Shown here piece after piece: positions 8,552-16,816 of a stretch of DNA of 41,573 nt (position 1 is its first letter; each line of letters opens with the position of its first letter). The position numbers were made by a program, and so were the translations under genes. The notes under the pieces are model-generated. The model saw nothing but the letters and a program-made list of their open reading frames with translations, did no database searches and had not been told where the DNA came from. Source of the stretch: Gemmataceae bacterium (GTDB lineage Bacteria > Planctomycetota > Planctomycetia > Gemmatales > Gemmataceae); the NCBI GenBank assembly GCA_028288765.1, contig JAQGHQ010000387.1, positions 1 to 41,573 on the forward strand, read 5' to 3'.

Positions 8552-9361
8552 TCACAGCTGGACCTCGGGCAGTGGGGCGGCGGCCGGCTTGCCCGTCTCG
8601 GCGATCACCGTCGCCGCCAGCTTCAGGTACGCCTTCGCCGTCGGCGAATCGGGGTACTTCCGGACGATCGGCTCGCCGGTATCCCCGCACTCGGCCACCC
8701 GCGGGTCGATCGGCAGCTCGCCGAGCAGCGGGACCCCCGCCTCGGCCGCCAGCTTCTGCCCGCCGCCGGCCCGGAAGATGTCGTACCGCTTCCCGTCGTC
8801 GCCGACGAAGTAGCTCATGTTCTCCACCACCCCGAGCACGGGGACGCGGACCTCCTGGAACATCCGCACCCCCTTCCGGGCGTCGATCAGGCTCACGTCC
8901 TGGGGGGTGGTCACGATCACCGCGCCGGTGAGCGGCGCGCTCTGCGACAGCGTCAGCTGGGCGTCGCCGGTCCCGGGCGGGAGGTCGATCACGAGGACGT
9001 CGAGCTCGCCCCACGGGATCTGCCCGAGGAACGCCTGGACGGCCTGGGCGACCTTCGGCCCCCGCCAGATGATCGCCTGGTTCGGGTCCACCATGAACCC
9101 CATCGACATCAGGGCGATGCCGTACTTCTGGAGGGGGAACGGGGTGGTTTGCGGGTTCACCGTCCCGAGCCCGAACATGATCGGGACGGACGGGCCGTAG
9201 ATGTCCGCGTCCATCAGCCCGACCTTCTTGCCGGACATGTTCAGGGCGAGGGCCAGGTTCGCGGCAACGGTCGACTTCCCGACCCCGCCCTTCCCGCTCG
9301 CCACCGCGATCACGTGCTTCACGCCAGGTAGGGACAGCTTTTGCGGCATCCCGGGGGTCAT
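8552..9361 (-). CDS. mrp: Mrp/ApbC-family iron-sulfur carrier ATPase
   Basis: A 269-residue P-loop ATPase of the Mrp/NBP35 family, which carries Fe-S clusters to apoproteins in the cytoplasm. The deviant Walker A is GKGGVGKST at 23-31, followed by DADIYGPSVP, VIDLPPGTGD and the family signature VVENMSYF. Two points are unusual compared with E. coli Mrp: there is no N-terminal DUF59 domain, and the CxxC that normally follows ENMS is replaced by GDDGKRYDIF. As I recall, cyanobacterial and actinobacterial members also lack that CxxC. GGAG lies about 6 bases upstream of the ATG. The DUF971 gene lies 86 bases upstream on the same strand, a pairing that supports the Fe-S role. Confidence 0.93.
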   Translation of the reverse strand: MTPGMPQKLSLPGVKHVIAVASGKGGVGKSTVAANLALALNMSGKKVGLMDADIYGPSVPIMFGLGTVNPQTTPFPLQKYGIALMSMGFMVDPNQAIIWRGPKVAQAVQAFLGQIPWGELDVLVIDLPPGTGDAQLTLSQSAPLTGAVIVTTPQDVSLIDARKGVRMFQEVRVPVLGVVENMSYFVGDDGKRYDIFRAGGGQKLAAEAGVPLLGELPIDPRVAECGDTGEPIVRKYPDSPTAKAYLKLAATVIAETGKPAAAPLPEVQL

Positions 9362-9447
9362 AAGAGCTCCAAGTTAAAAGCGAAAATTCAAAGTGAAAAT
9401 GGAACGTCGGCAAGTCGTACAAGTGGGCGGGGGCGATTGATACCTTT

Positions 9448-9777
9448 TCACTGTTCTTTTTTCACTTCCCCGGACAGTGCCCGCAGCTGTTCGAGCGGGT
9501 AAATGCCGGTCGAGTGTCCGTCGTTCCAGGTGATCTGGTAGGCATAATGCCCGATCGACCGCATCGCGACCGGGGCGGGCGGGCCGGCGGCGGCCTCCTG
9601 CGGAGAGAGGACGCGGAACGGGTCGGGCGGCTTGCCCCGCTCTTCGAGACAGGCCGCGCACGGGCACTTCGACCGGATGTGTCGCCACGTCGCGAACGTG
9701 GTCACCCCGTCGCTCCACTCGATCTTCAGGCCGTCGCCCTCCCGTTTGAGGGAGGTCGGCCGCACGTCGTTCGCCAT
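9448..9777 (-). CDS. DUF971 (GBBH-like N-terminal) protein
   Basis: A 109-residue protein matching the DUF971 domain (the N-terminal domain of gamma-butyrobetaine hydroxylase). It has the pattern LKIEWSDGVTTFATWRHIR, a cysteine cluster CPCAAC at 38-43, and HYAYQITWNDGHSTGIYPLEQLR near the end. Stand-alone DUF971 proteins occur beside or fused to Mrp and are thought to help in Fe-S or metal handling; here mrp follows directly. The clustered cysteines at 38, 40 and 43 could bind metal, which is inference. Confidence 0.85.
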   Translation of the reverse strand: MANDVRPTSLKREGDGLKIEWSDGVTTFATWRHIRSKCPCAACLEERGKPPDPFRVLSPQEAAAGPPAPVAMRSIGHYAYQITWNDGHSTGIYPLEQLRALSGEVKKEQ

Positions 9778-9905
9778 CGGGACCCCGGAACGGGAGGAGT
9801 TCGGTCGAGGTAATTATAGGGGGAAACGAGAACGAGCACCCGGTCGGGCGGGGCAAGCCGGCCGGGGGCCGGAGGCTCCGCCCGACCGGCCTCGCCGCAG
9901 CCCCC

Positions 9906-9932
9906 CTGACAACGACGGGAGGACAGTACAAT
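9906..9932 (+). promoter_or_regulatory. candidate promoter of the Hsp70-family gene
   Basis: CTGACA at 9906-9911 and TACAAT at 9927-9932 resemble sigma-70 boxes with a short 15-base spacer. They lie 31 bases before the ATG at 9963. No CIRCE-like inverted repeat was seen. Confidence 0.35.
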
Positions 9933-9962
9933 AGCCATAACCCTCCCGCACAGGAGCTTGTT

Positions 9963-11816
9963 ATGACCTCCCGCTTCGTCGTCGGCATCGACCTGGGCAC
10001 GACCAATTCCGCCCTCGCCTATGTGGATACCGGGGCGAAGACGGAGGCCGCCGTCACGCCGTTCCCAGTCCCGCAGGTGGTGGGGCAGGGTGGGGTCGAC
10101 AGTCGGGCGTTGCTTCCGTCATTCCTGTACCTGCCCGGGCCGGGGGAGCAACCCGCCGGGGCGCTGAATCTCCCGTGGGACGCGAACCGGGACTTCAGCG
10201 TCGGCGAGTTCGCCCGGGCGTTCGGGTCACAGGTCCCGACCCGGCTCGTGGCGTCGGCGAAGTCGTGGCTGAGCCACCCCGGGGCCGACCGGAAGGCCCC
10301 GATCCTGCCGTTCCGGGCCCCCGAGAACGGCCGCAAGGTGTCGCCGCTCGAAGCGAGCACGCGATACCTGAAGCACCTCGCCGAGGCGTGGAACTCCGCG
10401 ATGGCCAAGGACGTGCCGGCCAGCCGGCTCGAGGTCCAGGACATCGTCCTGACCGTCCCGGCGTCGTTCGACGCGGCGGCCCGGGAGCTGACGGTCCAGG
10501 CCGCCCGCGCCGCCGGGTTCGAGCACCTCACGCTCCTCGAAGAACCGCAGGCCGCGTTCTATGCGTGGCTCGACCGGTGCGGCGACGCCTGGCGGCAGCA
10601 GGTGGGGGTCGGCGACCTCGTGCTGGTCGCTGACGTCGGCGGCGGGACGACCGACTTCACGCTGATCGAGGTCGGGGAGGAGAACGGCAACCTGGCCCTG
10701 ACCCGGCTGGCGGTCGGCGACCACCTGCTGCTCGGCGGCGACAACATGGACCTGACGCTGGCGTACCACGTCGCGCAGGCCCTGGCCAAGGCCGGGACGA
10801 AGCTCGACGCCGGGCAGATGGTTCAGCTCACCTACGCCTGTCGGTCCGCCAAGGAAGAACTTTTCGCCGACCCGAAGAAGACCTCGGCCCCGGTCACGGT
10901 GCTGGGCAAGGGGCGGAGCCTGGTCGGCGGCACGATTCGGCACGACCTCTCGCGGGCGGAAATGGAGAAGGTGCTGGTCGACGGGTTCCTGCCCGAGTGC
11001 AAGCAGGACGCGGAGCCTTCGAAGGCGCGGACCGCGGGGTTGCAGGAACTCGGGCTGCCCTACGTCTCCGACCCGGGGATCACCCGCCACCTCGCGCAGT
11101 TCCTCTCGCGGCAGGCGGAGTCGCTTTCGAGCCGGGAGCAGCCCGCACCCGCGGGCAAGAAGAAGAAAGGGACGCCAGACACCGTCGGGCTCCCGAGTGC
11201 GGTCCTGTTCAACGGCGGGGTGTTCAAGGCGGACCCGCTCCGGAACCGGCTGCTCGGGGTGCTCGGTTCGTGGGCGAAGGGGACGAAGACGGACCCCGCC
11301 CGGGAACTGGCCGGGGCGGACCTGGATCTCGCGGTGGCCCGCGGGGCGGCGTATTTCGGACTGGTCCGGCGGGGGAAAGGTGTTCGCATCCGGGGCGGGA
11401 CGGCGCGGGCGTACTACGTCGGCGTGGAGACGGCGACCCCGGCGGTGCCGGGGATGACCCCGCCGCTTAAGGCGCTGTGCGTGGCTCCGTTCGGGATGGA
11501 AGAAGGGACCGAGGCGGACATCCCGAGCCAGGAGTTCGGGCTGGTGGTGGGTGAGGAGGTGGAGTTCCGGTTCCTCGGCTCGACGGTCCGTCGCGACGAC
11601 ACGTCGGGAACGGTGGTGGAGGAATGGGAGGGGCAGGTGGACGAGCTCTCCCCGGTCCGGACGACGCTTGAGGCCAAGGGGGCGACGAGTCGCCAGGTGG
11701 TGCCGGTCCACCTGCACAGCAAGGTGACGCCGGTCGGGCAACTGGAACTGTGGCTGATGAGCCGGGACGGGAAACAGAAGTGGAAGCTGGAGTTCAACGT
11801 GCGGGAAGGGCGGTAG
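9963..11816 (+). CDS. Hsp70-family protein, not canonical DnaK
   Basis: A 617-residue Hsp70-family protein. The ATPase domain is clear: VVGIDLGTTNSALAYVD at 6-22 (phosphate 1), LVADVGGGTTDFTL (phosphate 2) and AVLFNGGVFKADPLRNRL (adenosine region). It differs from DnaK in having insertions (for example a lysine run in PAGKKKKGTPD) and an unusual C-terminal part of about 170 residues (VGLPS... to ...KWKLEFNVREGR) that lacks the DnaK lid and EEVD-like tail. It is probably a specialised chaperone-like ATPase of the divergent type with unknown clients. AGGAG lies about 8 bases upstream. No dnaJ or grpE is nearby. The next gene starts 31 bases downstream, so the cluster at 11848-14567 may be read from this promoter. 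Confidence 0.9.
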   Translation: MTSRFVVGIDLGTTNSALAYVDTGAKTEAAVTPFPVPQVVGQGGVDSRALLPSFLYLPGPGEQPAGALNLPWDANRDFSVGEFARAFGSQVPTRLVASAKSWLSHPGADRKAPILPFRAPENGRKVSPLEASTRYLKHLAEAWNSAMAKDVPASRLEVQDIVLTVPASFDAAARELTVQAARAAGFEHLTLLEEPQAAFYAWLDRCGDAWRQQVGVGDLVLVADVGGGTTDFTLIEVGEENGNLALTRLAVGDHLLLGGDNMDLTLAYHVAQALAKAGTKLDAGQMVQLTYACRSAKEELFADPKKTSAPVTVLGKGRSLVGGTIRHDLSRAEMEKVLVDGFLPECKQDAEPSKARTAGLQELGLPYVSDPGITRHLAQFLSRQAESLSSREQPAPAGKKKKGTPDTVGLPSAVLFNGGVFKADPLRNRLLGVLGSWAKGTKTDPARELAGADLDLAVARGAAYFGLVRRGKGVRIRGGTARAYYVGVETATPAVPGMTPPLKALCVAPFGMEEGTEADIPSQEFGLVVGEEVEFRFLGSTVRRDDTSGTVVEEWEGQVDELSPVRTTLEAKGATSRQVVPVHLHSKVTPVGQLELWLMSRDGKQKWKLEFNVREGR

Positions 11817-11847
11817 AATCGATTAATGAAGCCAAGGAGATAACAGG

Positions 11848-12360
11848 ATGGGTGTTCTCACGGAGTATCTAAAGACGGAAGCGGAACACCTTCGGGCGGA
11901 GGCTGGCAATCAGAGCCGCGCCGTCGAGGAATGGACCGCCGCAGTTCGGGCCCTCTTCGGCAAATTGCAACAGTGGCTCGCCGAGGCAGACAGTGAATCT
12001 CGACTACTAACGGTAAGGGAAATGGTTGCGGAACCACAGGAACCGCGGCTCGGCGTGTACGCCACGCCTGCCTTGGAGGTACGGCTGGGAAGCCGAAAAG
12101 CCATGATCGTGCCCCGGGCGAGGTACGTCCTGGCGACCATCAAGGCACCGGACAAGGAACCGCAAAGGGCCGATGGGCTTGTGGAGATTAAAGACGGCGC
12201 ATCGGCCGACTGGTATCTCTTCCGGCTGAAGAGCGACAACGGCGACGAGTGGTTCATCCAGAATGCGACGGCCTGGAATGCCGCTTTAAATCGGCACGGA
12301 CTAGTGGACCCGCTCGATCGCGAGCGCTTCGAGGCGGCCCTCCTCCGCATCCTCAAATGA
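11848..12360 (+). CDS. unknown protein, first gene of HEPN/ATP-grasp operon
   Basis: A 170-residue protein I do not recognise. Residues 1-55 are probably helical (EYLKTEAEHLRAEAGNQSRAV, then a helix with LFGKLQQWLAEAD). The rest looks like alternating strands and helices (VRLGSRKAMIVPRARYV, LVEIKDGASADWYLFRLK, WFIQNATAWN) and ends in a helix (DRERFEAALLRIL). No cysteine pair, signal peptide or membrane helix is seen. AAGGAG lies near 11833 upstream of the ATG. Its stop overlaps the start of the HEPN gene in an ATGA, so the two are translationally coupled. Base composition is visibly less G+C-rich than the Hsp70 gene, suggesting separate origin. A partner or antidote of the HEPN protein is possible but unproven. 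Confidence 0.8.
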   Translation: MGVLTEYLKTEAEHLRAEAGNQSRAVEEWTAAVRALFGKLQQWLAEADSESRLLTVREMVAEPQEPRLGVYATPALEVRLGSRKAMIVPRARYVLATIKAPDKEPQRADGLVEIKDGASADWYLFRLKSDNGDEWFIQNATAWNAALNRHGLVDPLDRERFEAALLRILK

Positions 12361-12917
12361 CGACCCTTGAGGATGCCATCGGATGGTATCAGGCGACCTC
12401 CGACAGCCTCCGGCTTGTCGAACGGTTGGCCGAGAGGTATTGGAGTGACCTCCCATGGGACGGCGGACTCGGGCGCGATAACCGATTCCGATCAGCGGAT
12501 GGGGCCGACGTGCAATCGCAAGCCCGGACTGGCCAACAACCCCTTGATGACTTAGCGGTCCTAGTTCTGTTCTCTGTATTCGAGTCAATCGTGCGGGAAG
12601 TCGTTCGCGATCAAGTCGAGAGCGAAGTCGGCCCTTTGCAACACCCAGCTCTGCGGAAAGCTGCCAGGGATACACTCGACGCAATCAACGACGGCAGTTT
12701 CTTCCAGGTTCTTGAGCCTTTCAAGCTCCTGAATGTTGGATTAGTCGAGGAAGTGAATCAGGTGCGGCGTTATCGGAACTGGGTCGCTCATGGGCGGCGG
12801 GGTTCGCCTCCGGGCAATCCGCCCTTCATTGTCGATCCCGGCACGGCATATGACCGACTCTCCCGGTTCTTGGGTCTGATTCGGCCTCCGTCACTCCCGG
12901 CTGCCCCCCCGCCATGA
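12357..12917 (+). CDS. HEPN-domain protein with RNxxxH motif
   Basis: A 186-residue, mainly helical protein. A hydrophobic helix (LAVLVLFSVFESIVREVVRD, about 66-85) is followed by VRRYRNWVAHGRR, which holds R140, N141 and H145. This is the RNxxxH (Rx4-6H) catalytic pattern of HEPN RNases found in toxins, Abi proteins and Cas accessory proteins; RiboL-PSP and MAE-type HEPN domains have the same helix-then-motif order. RNase activity is inference. The start is the ATG inside ATGA at 12357-12360, which overlaps the previous stop; an upstream in-frame start at 12249 would overlap that gene by over 100 bases. The ATP-grasp gene begins in another ATGA at the end. Confidence 0.78.
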   Translation: MTTLEDAIGWYQATSDSLRLVERLAERYWSDLPWDGGLGRDNRFRSADGADVQSQARTGQQPLDDLAVLVLFSVFESIVREVVRDQVESEVGPLQHPALRKAARDTLDAINDGSFFQVLEPFKLLNVGLVEEVNQVRRYRNWVAHGRRGSPPGNPPFIVDPGTAYDRLSRFLGLIRPPSLPAAPPP

Positions 12918-13714
12918 CTCTTCGACCTTCATGGCTACTCGAAGCCGGTGTCTACGGACCGGAGATCGAGCCCCTGGCCGCGGAGGTGCGGCGGCAGGGA
13001 ATGCGGTGTGAGTTCGTCGGCTACCGAGAGATCGTGAAAGGACCTCCACCCGTCCCGCCCGGTGAATGCGTCATCGTCTACGGCACTTACCCGACCGTGC
13101 GGCACGCAATGCTCCACCGCGGGTGGGCACCCGGCGGGTGGTGTTCGCCCGAAAATCTCGACTGCACAGGATACTACCCGCATTTCGCACCATACCTCCT
13201 CAACGCCCGGCATGTCATCCTGCCCGGCGCCGAGGCTGTTCGCGAACGAACCCGCTTGTTCGTCGAGTATGGGCGGGACGGGCGGGTATTCGCCCGGCCG
13301 ACGAGCGTCCACAAACTGTTCGTCGGTCGGCTGATCGAGGGGACAGACTTCGAAGCCGCACTCGCCCCGACCCGGTACGACCCGGAAACGCGAGTCGTGA
13401 TCGCCGAACCCCGGGAGATCGGTCGCGAGTGGCGGCTCGTGGTCGCGGGGAATGAGGTGATCGCGGGGAGCCAGTATGCGGACGGTGGTACTCGCGTCGT
13501 CGCCCCGGCGTGCCCGGACGCGGTGACCGCATTCGCCCGCGGCATGCTCGAAAGTGTGCACTGGCGGCCGGACGATCTGTTCATGCTCGACGTGTGCGAA
13601 GCCGACGACGAGTTGCGCCTCGTCGAACTCAACAGTTTCAGTTGCTCGTGGCTCTACGCCTGCGACTTCGCCCGGGTGGTCGAGGTCGCATCCGGAGTGG
13701 CGACCCGGTGGTGA
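12914..13714 (+). CDS. ATP-grasp protein, R2K/DUF4343-like
   Basis: A 266-residue protein resembling ATP-grasp R2K clade family 3 (DUF4343). Visible marks are FARPTSVHKLFVGRLI with the nucleotide-binding lysine, IGREWRLVVAGNEVIAGSQY with the arginine-lysine region of the clade, and FMLDVCEADDELRLVELNSF, where an Asp followed by E-L-N gives the usual metal and ATP ligands. ATP-grasp enzymes form amide or thioester bonds from ATP; R2K proteins are reported mainly from phage and from conflict or peptide-modification contexts. The substrate here is unknown. It starts in an ATGA overlapping the HEPN stop, so its product is probably made together with the HEPN protein. The nucleotidyltransferase gene follows after 32 bases. 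Confidence 0.75.
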   Translation: MTLRPSWLLEAGVYGPEIEPLAAEVRRQGMRCEFVGYREIVKGPPPVPPGECVIVYGTYPTVRHAMLHRGWAPGGWCSPENLDCTGYYPHFAPYLLNARHVILPGAEAVRERTRLFVEYGRDGRVFARPTSVHKLFVGRLIEGTDFEAALAPTRYDPETRVVIAEPREIGREWRLVVAGNEVIAGSQYADGGTRVVAPACPDAVTAFARGMLESVHWRPDDLFMLDVCEADDELRLVELNSFSCSWLYACDFARVVEVASGVATRW

Positions 13715-13746
13715 GCCAGGGTACACTCCCCACGGGAGGGGAAGCG

Positions 13747-14567
13747 ATGACCGGGCTGTCCGACACCGCCCCGGAGGTCGAGAGGCTGATGTTCGAGGCG
13801 TACCGGCGGATGACGCCGGCGCGGAAGTGGAAGCTCGTGACCGATGCGTACACACTCGCCCGCCAGATGCACGCCGCCGGGCACCGGTTGCGTAACCCAG
13901 CGGGCTCCGACGAGGACGTCAACCGGGAATGGGTCTTGATGACCGTGGGCCCCGGCCCGTGGATTGACCGCATGGAGTTCGCCGCCATGAGCCCGCCGGC
14001 CGAACACGTCCGACCCATCATGTACGTCGTTTCCGTCCTGGACGATCTGAACATTTGCTACGCGATCGGCGGATCGTTCGCCAGTTCTACCCACGGGCAG
14101 CCCCGGCATACCCAGGACGCGGACTTCGCGGTCGAACCGTTTCCGGGCAAGGAGCGGTTATTCGCCCTGCGGTTCCCGGCGGACGAGTATTACGCGGACG
14201 AACAGATGATCCGGGACGCGGTCGCAAGGCGGGCGAGCTTCAACGTTTTGCACCTCGCCACCGGCTTCAAGATCGACATCTTCGTGCAGAAGGACCGCCC
14301 GTACGACCGGGAGCTGCTCGCCCGGCGGATCAAGGCCGCCGTACTGGGGAGTCCGAAGGTGAGTTTAATCTCGTCACGGCGGAGGACACCGTTCTGCTAA
14401 AGCTGGAATGGTATCGGATCGGCGGCGAGGTTTCGGACCGCCGGTGGGGTGACGTTCTCGGAGTGATGAAAACCCAGATCGGCCGCCTGGACGATGCATA
14501 CCTAAACCACTGGGCCGCCGAGCTCGGGGTGGCCGATCTCCTCGGCCGGGCGAGACAGCAGGTGTGA
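13747..14567 (+). pseudogene. AbiEii-like nucleotidyltransferase, single frameshift
   Basis: The frame beginning at the ATG at 13747 (GGGAGGGG upstream) shows a helical module (about 10-65, LMFEAYRRMTPARKWKLV), then YAIGGSFASSTHGQPRHTQDADFAVE, the GGS and TxDxD core of nucleotidyltransferase-fold proteins (D124, D126). It stops at 14400. The expected C-terminal half (AEDTVLLKLEWYRIGGE, RRWGDVLGVMKTQ, LNHWAAELGVADLLGRA) follows in the -1 frame up to 14567. The break is near 14354-14365, and one extra base there would restore a continuous protein of about 273 residues. Relatives in cyanobacteria and planctomycetes are often called nucleotidyl transferase AbiEii/AbiGii toxin family. It could be a true pseudogene, a sequencing error or, less likely, programmed frameshifting. 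Overlap with the HEPN/ATP-grasp transcript is likely. Confidence 0.8.
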
Positions 14568-14576
14568 GCCGGTCGG

Positions 14577-15593
14577 TCAGAACTTCCCGTCCCGCGCCTC
14601 GAAGTGGGTCGGTTTATTCAGCAGCCGGCCGCCGCGCGACACCCAGTCCGCCACCCATTCGATCAGCTGGTCCGTCGGCATTCGTAGCGGCCCGAGCGCG
14701 GCCATCCCGGCGGCCGCATTGCTCAAGAGGGCCGTACCCGCCTCCGTTCCTGTGAACCTCACCCGCTTGCCCATCCGCTCACCAAACCGCTCGCACACGG
14801 CTCGCACGCTCACCACCTCCGGCCCGGTCACGTTGAACACTCGCGGCGGGGTCGAGCAGTTGTCGAACGCCCGGAGCGTCATCGCGTTCGCGTCCCCCTG
14901 CCAGATCGTGTTGAAGTACCCCATCGACACGTCCACCAGCTCCCCGGCGAATACCTTCCGCGCAAGATCGACCAGCACGCCGTACCGCAGATCGCAGGCG
15001 TAGTTCAGCCTGATGATCGCCACCGGGATGCCGAGCGTCCGCGAGAAGTACTCGAACATTCGTTCGCGGCCGAGGGCACTCATCCCGTACTCGCCGACCG
15101 GGTTCGGCGGGTCGGTTTCCGTCGGGCCGCCGTACCCGGGCGGGGTGAAGGGGTACACGTTCCCCGTAGAGAACGCGACGATTCGGCTCTTGTCGTACTT
15201 CTTGCACACGACCGCCGGCAGGTAGCAGTTGATCGCCCAGGTGGAACCCTCGTCGCCGGTCGAGCCGAACTTCCGGCCGGGCATGTAAACCACATTTGCG
15301 GCGTCGGGCAAGGACCCCACCTCGGTCTCGTTCAACAAGTCGCAGCGAATCGTCTCGATACCGTGGGCGCGGAAGACCTCTTCCCCCCCGGCCGAGAACC
15401 TCGAAACGGCAATCACCCGACGGCGGTCCCCGGCCGCGTCGGTGGCCCGTCTCGCCATCCGCGCGAGGCTCGGCCCCATCTTTCCTGCCGCACCCAACAA
15501 AATCACGTCGCCGGGAAGCCGGGCCAGTGTCTCGATCACGCCCGGGGTCGGCTCGCTCAACGCCTCTTCGAGATCGGCTTCGGTCCGGATCAT
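14577..15593 (-). CDS. NAD(P)-dependent epimerase/dehydratase-like protein
   Basis: A 339-residue extended short-chain dehydrogenase. VILLGAAGKMGPSLARMAR at 30-48 is the GxxGxxG NAD(P)-binding turn. The later STGNVYPF and EYGMSALGRERMFEYFSR correspond to the catalytic Ser/Tyr strand and helix, but the lysine of YxxxK is replaced by alanine, which is unusual for an active SDR. A C-terminal part (VFNVTGPEVVSVRAVCERFG) fits the substrate domain. The ATG at 15593 has GGAGGGG about 4 bases upstream; the upstream extension to 15767 has no such signal and is composed of Arg/Pro-rich sequence. The gene converges on the nucleotidyltransferase with only 9 bases between stops. Sugar-nucleotide substrate unknown. 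Confidence 0.87.
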   Translation of the reverse strand: MIRTEADLEEALSEPTPGVIETLARLPGDVILLGAAGKMGPSLARMARRATDAAGDRRRVIAVSRFSAGGEEVFRAHGIETIRCDLLNETEVGSLPDAANVVYMPGRKFGSTGDEGSTWAINCYLPAVVCKKYDKSRIVAFSTGNVYPFTPPGYGGPTETDPPNPVGEYGMSALGRERMFEYFSRTLGIPVAIIRLNYACDLRYGVLVDLARKVFAGELVDVSMGYFNTIWQGDANAMTLRAFDNCSTPPRVFNVTGPEVVSVRAVCERFGERMGKRVRFTGTEAGTALLSNAAAGMAALGPLRMPTDQLIEWVADWVSRGGRLLNKPTHFEARDGKF

Positions 15594-15885
15594 GACACCC
15601 CTCCGCGGTCGGGTCGATCGTATCCGGCGGCGACCCCTGGCCACATCGCTACTCGGCGGTGACCGGGGGGGCGGGTATTCGCCGTGAGGAGATGGGTGAG
15701 GCGAGCGACAAGACCGCCGTCGACCTGAAGGGCAATCCGGTGTCACCGATGACTTCCACCGCGACACTCGACCACGTAGGGGGAATTGCTCCCGCGCCGC
15801 GACCGGGCCCGAGCGGGTTCACTTGCTCGCCGTCACCGGTAACCCGCCGATCGGCATGCCGGGTACGCGCGGGTAATCGCACCGC

Positions 15886-16572
15886 CTACGGTTTCGCCCC
15901 GCCCAGGATCCAGTTCTCGACCAGCCTCTTCTCGGCCGCCGTGAGCGGTTCCTTACCCTCGGGGGGCATCGATCCCTCGTCGATGGTCTTCCAGACCAGA
16001 CTGTCCTTCAAGTCCCCCGGCTTGACCCCGGCCCCGTTGTCCCCACCCTTCATGATCGTGGCGATGGTGCGGAGGTCGAGGTCGCCCTTCGGCTTCCCGG
16101 CGGCCCCGTGGCAGTTCAGGCACTTCGACCGGAAGATCGGCATGATCTCCTTGGCGAACGACACCTGCGCGACGGCCGGTTTCTTCGGCTCTGGGCTCTT
16201 CGGCTCCGGCGGTTTGGGTTCCGGCTTCTTCGGCTCCGGCGGCTTGGGTTCGGGCGCTACCACCTCCGGCGTCTTCGGAGTCGTGACGGCGGGCGGGTCC
16301 TTCTTCGGCCCGGGCTCCGGCGTCAACTTGTCGGCGGGTTTGGGCTCGGGTTTCTCGGCGGCCGGCGTGCTGTCCTTCACCTGTGGCGAGACCTTGGCCA
16401 CCTCGGTCGCCTTGGACGGCCGTTGATTCCCGGCCCATACCCCGAAACAGAACCCCGTCAGGGCGAGGAAGGTGTATACGGTCCACCCGACCCACCGCCC
16501 GGACGTGGCGGGGAGATCAGGCTCAAGTTGTCCCGGAAAGGCGGACGGTGCTCGGCGGGGTGTCGGGGGCAT
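15886..16572 (-). CDS. PSCyt1-type c-cytochrome domain protein
   Basis: A 228-residue membrane-anchored cytochrome. One membrane helix (about 29-49, GWTVYTFLALTGFCFGVWAG) is followed by a spacer of PEPKPPEPKKP-type repeats (about 75-132) and a C-terminal haem domain. FRSKCLNCHGAAGKPKGDL holds the CxxCH haem site at 151-155, and SMPPEGKEPL supplies a likely Met ligand. This is the planctomycete cytochrome C (PSCyt1) pattern. It probably reaches across the periplasm and passes electrons or anchors partners of the DUF1549/DUF1553 proteins. It is divergent from the DUF1549/DUF1553 gene across 244 bases, so coregulation is plausible. No ribosome-binding site is evident at the ATG. Confidence 0.9.
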   Translation of the reverse strand: MPPTPRRAPSAFPGQLEPDLPATSGRWVGWTVYTFLALTGFCFGVWAGNQRPSKATEVAKVSPQVKDSTPAAEKPEPKPADKLTPEPGPKKDPPAVTTPKTPEVVAPEPKPPEPKKPEPKPPEPKSPEPKKPAVAQVSFAKEIMPIFRSKCLNCHGAAGKPKGDLDLRTIATIMKGGDNGAGVKPGDLKDSLVWKTIDEGSMPPEGKEPLTAAEKRLVENWILGGAKP

Positions 16573-16816
16573 GGTTCGACCCGTGCAGTGGTGGCGGGAG
16601 GGCGTGCCGGCGGACGCAACGGGGTGGTAGCAGCTGCGCGACCGCCCCGTTAACAGAGATTAAGATTAGCACCCCGATTCGCGTTTGTAATGTCGATTCG
16701 TTCCACGTCCGATACGAGACCCGTTTATCGCTTGCGGGAGAGGCGTCCTCAGGGTAGCTTTGTGGTTGTTGAGCCCACCTGCCCGCCTGCTTTCCTCCCG
16801 CCTCATCGGCCCGTCC

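Noticed and set aside
10227..11741. Minus-strand open frame of 504 codons
   Set aside because: It is antisense to the Hsp70-family gene, Arg-rich and without a domain.
9963..11816. Canonical dnaK
   Set aside because: The lid and C-terminal tail of DnaK are missing, insertions are present, and no dnaJ or grpE is nearby.
15649..15882. Small minus-strand gene between the epimerase and the cytochrome
   Set aside because: Composition is Arg/Thr-rich, with no ribosome-binding site or recognisable fold.
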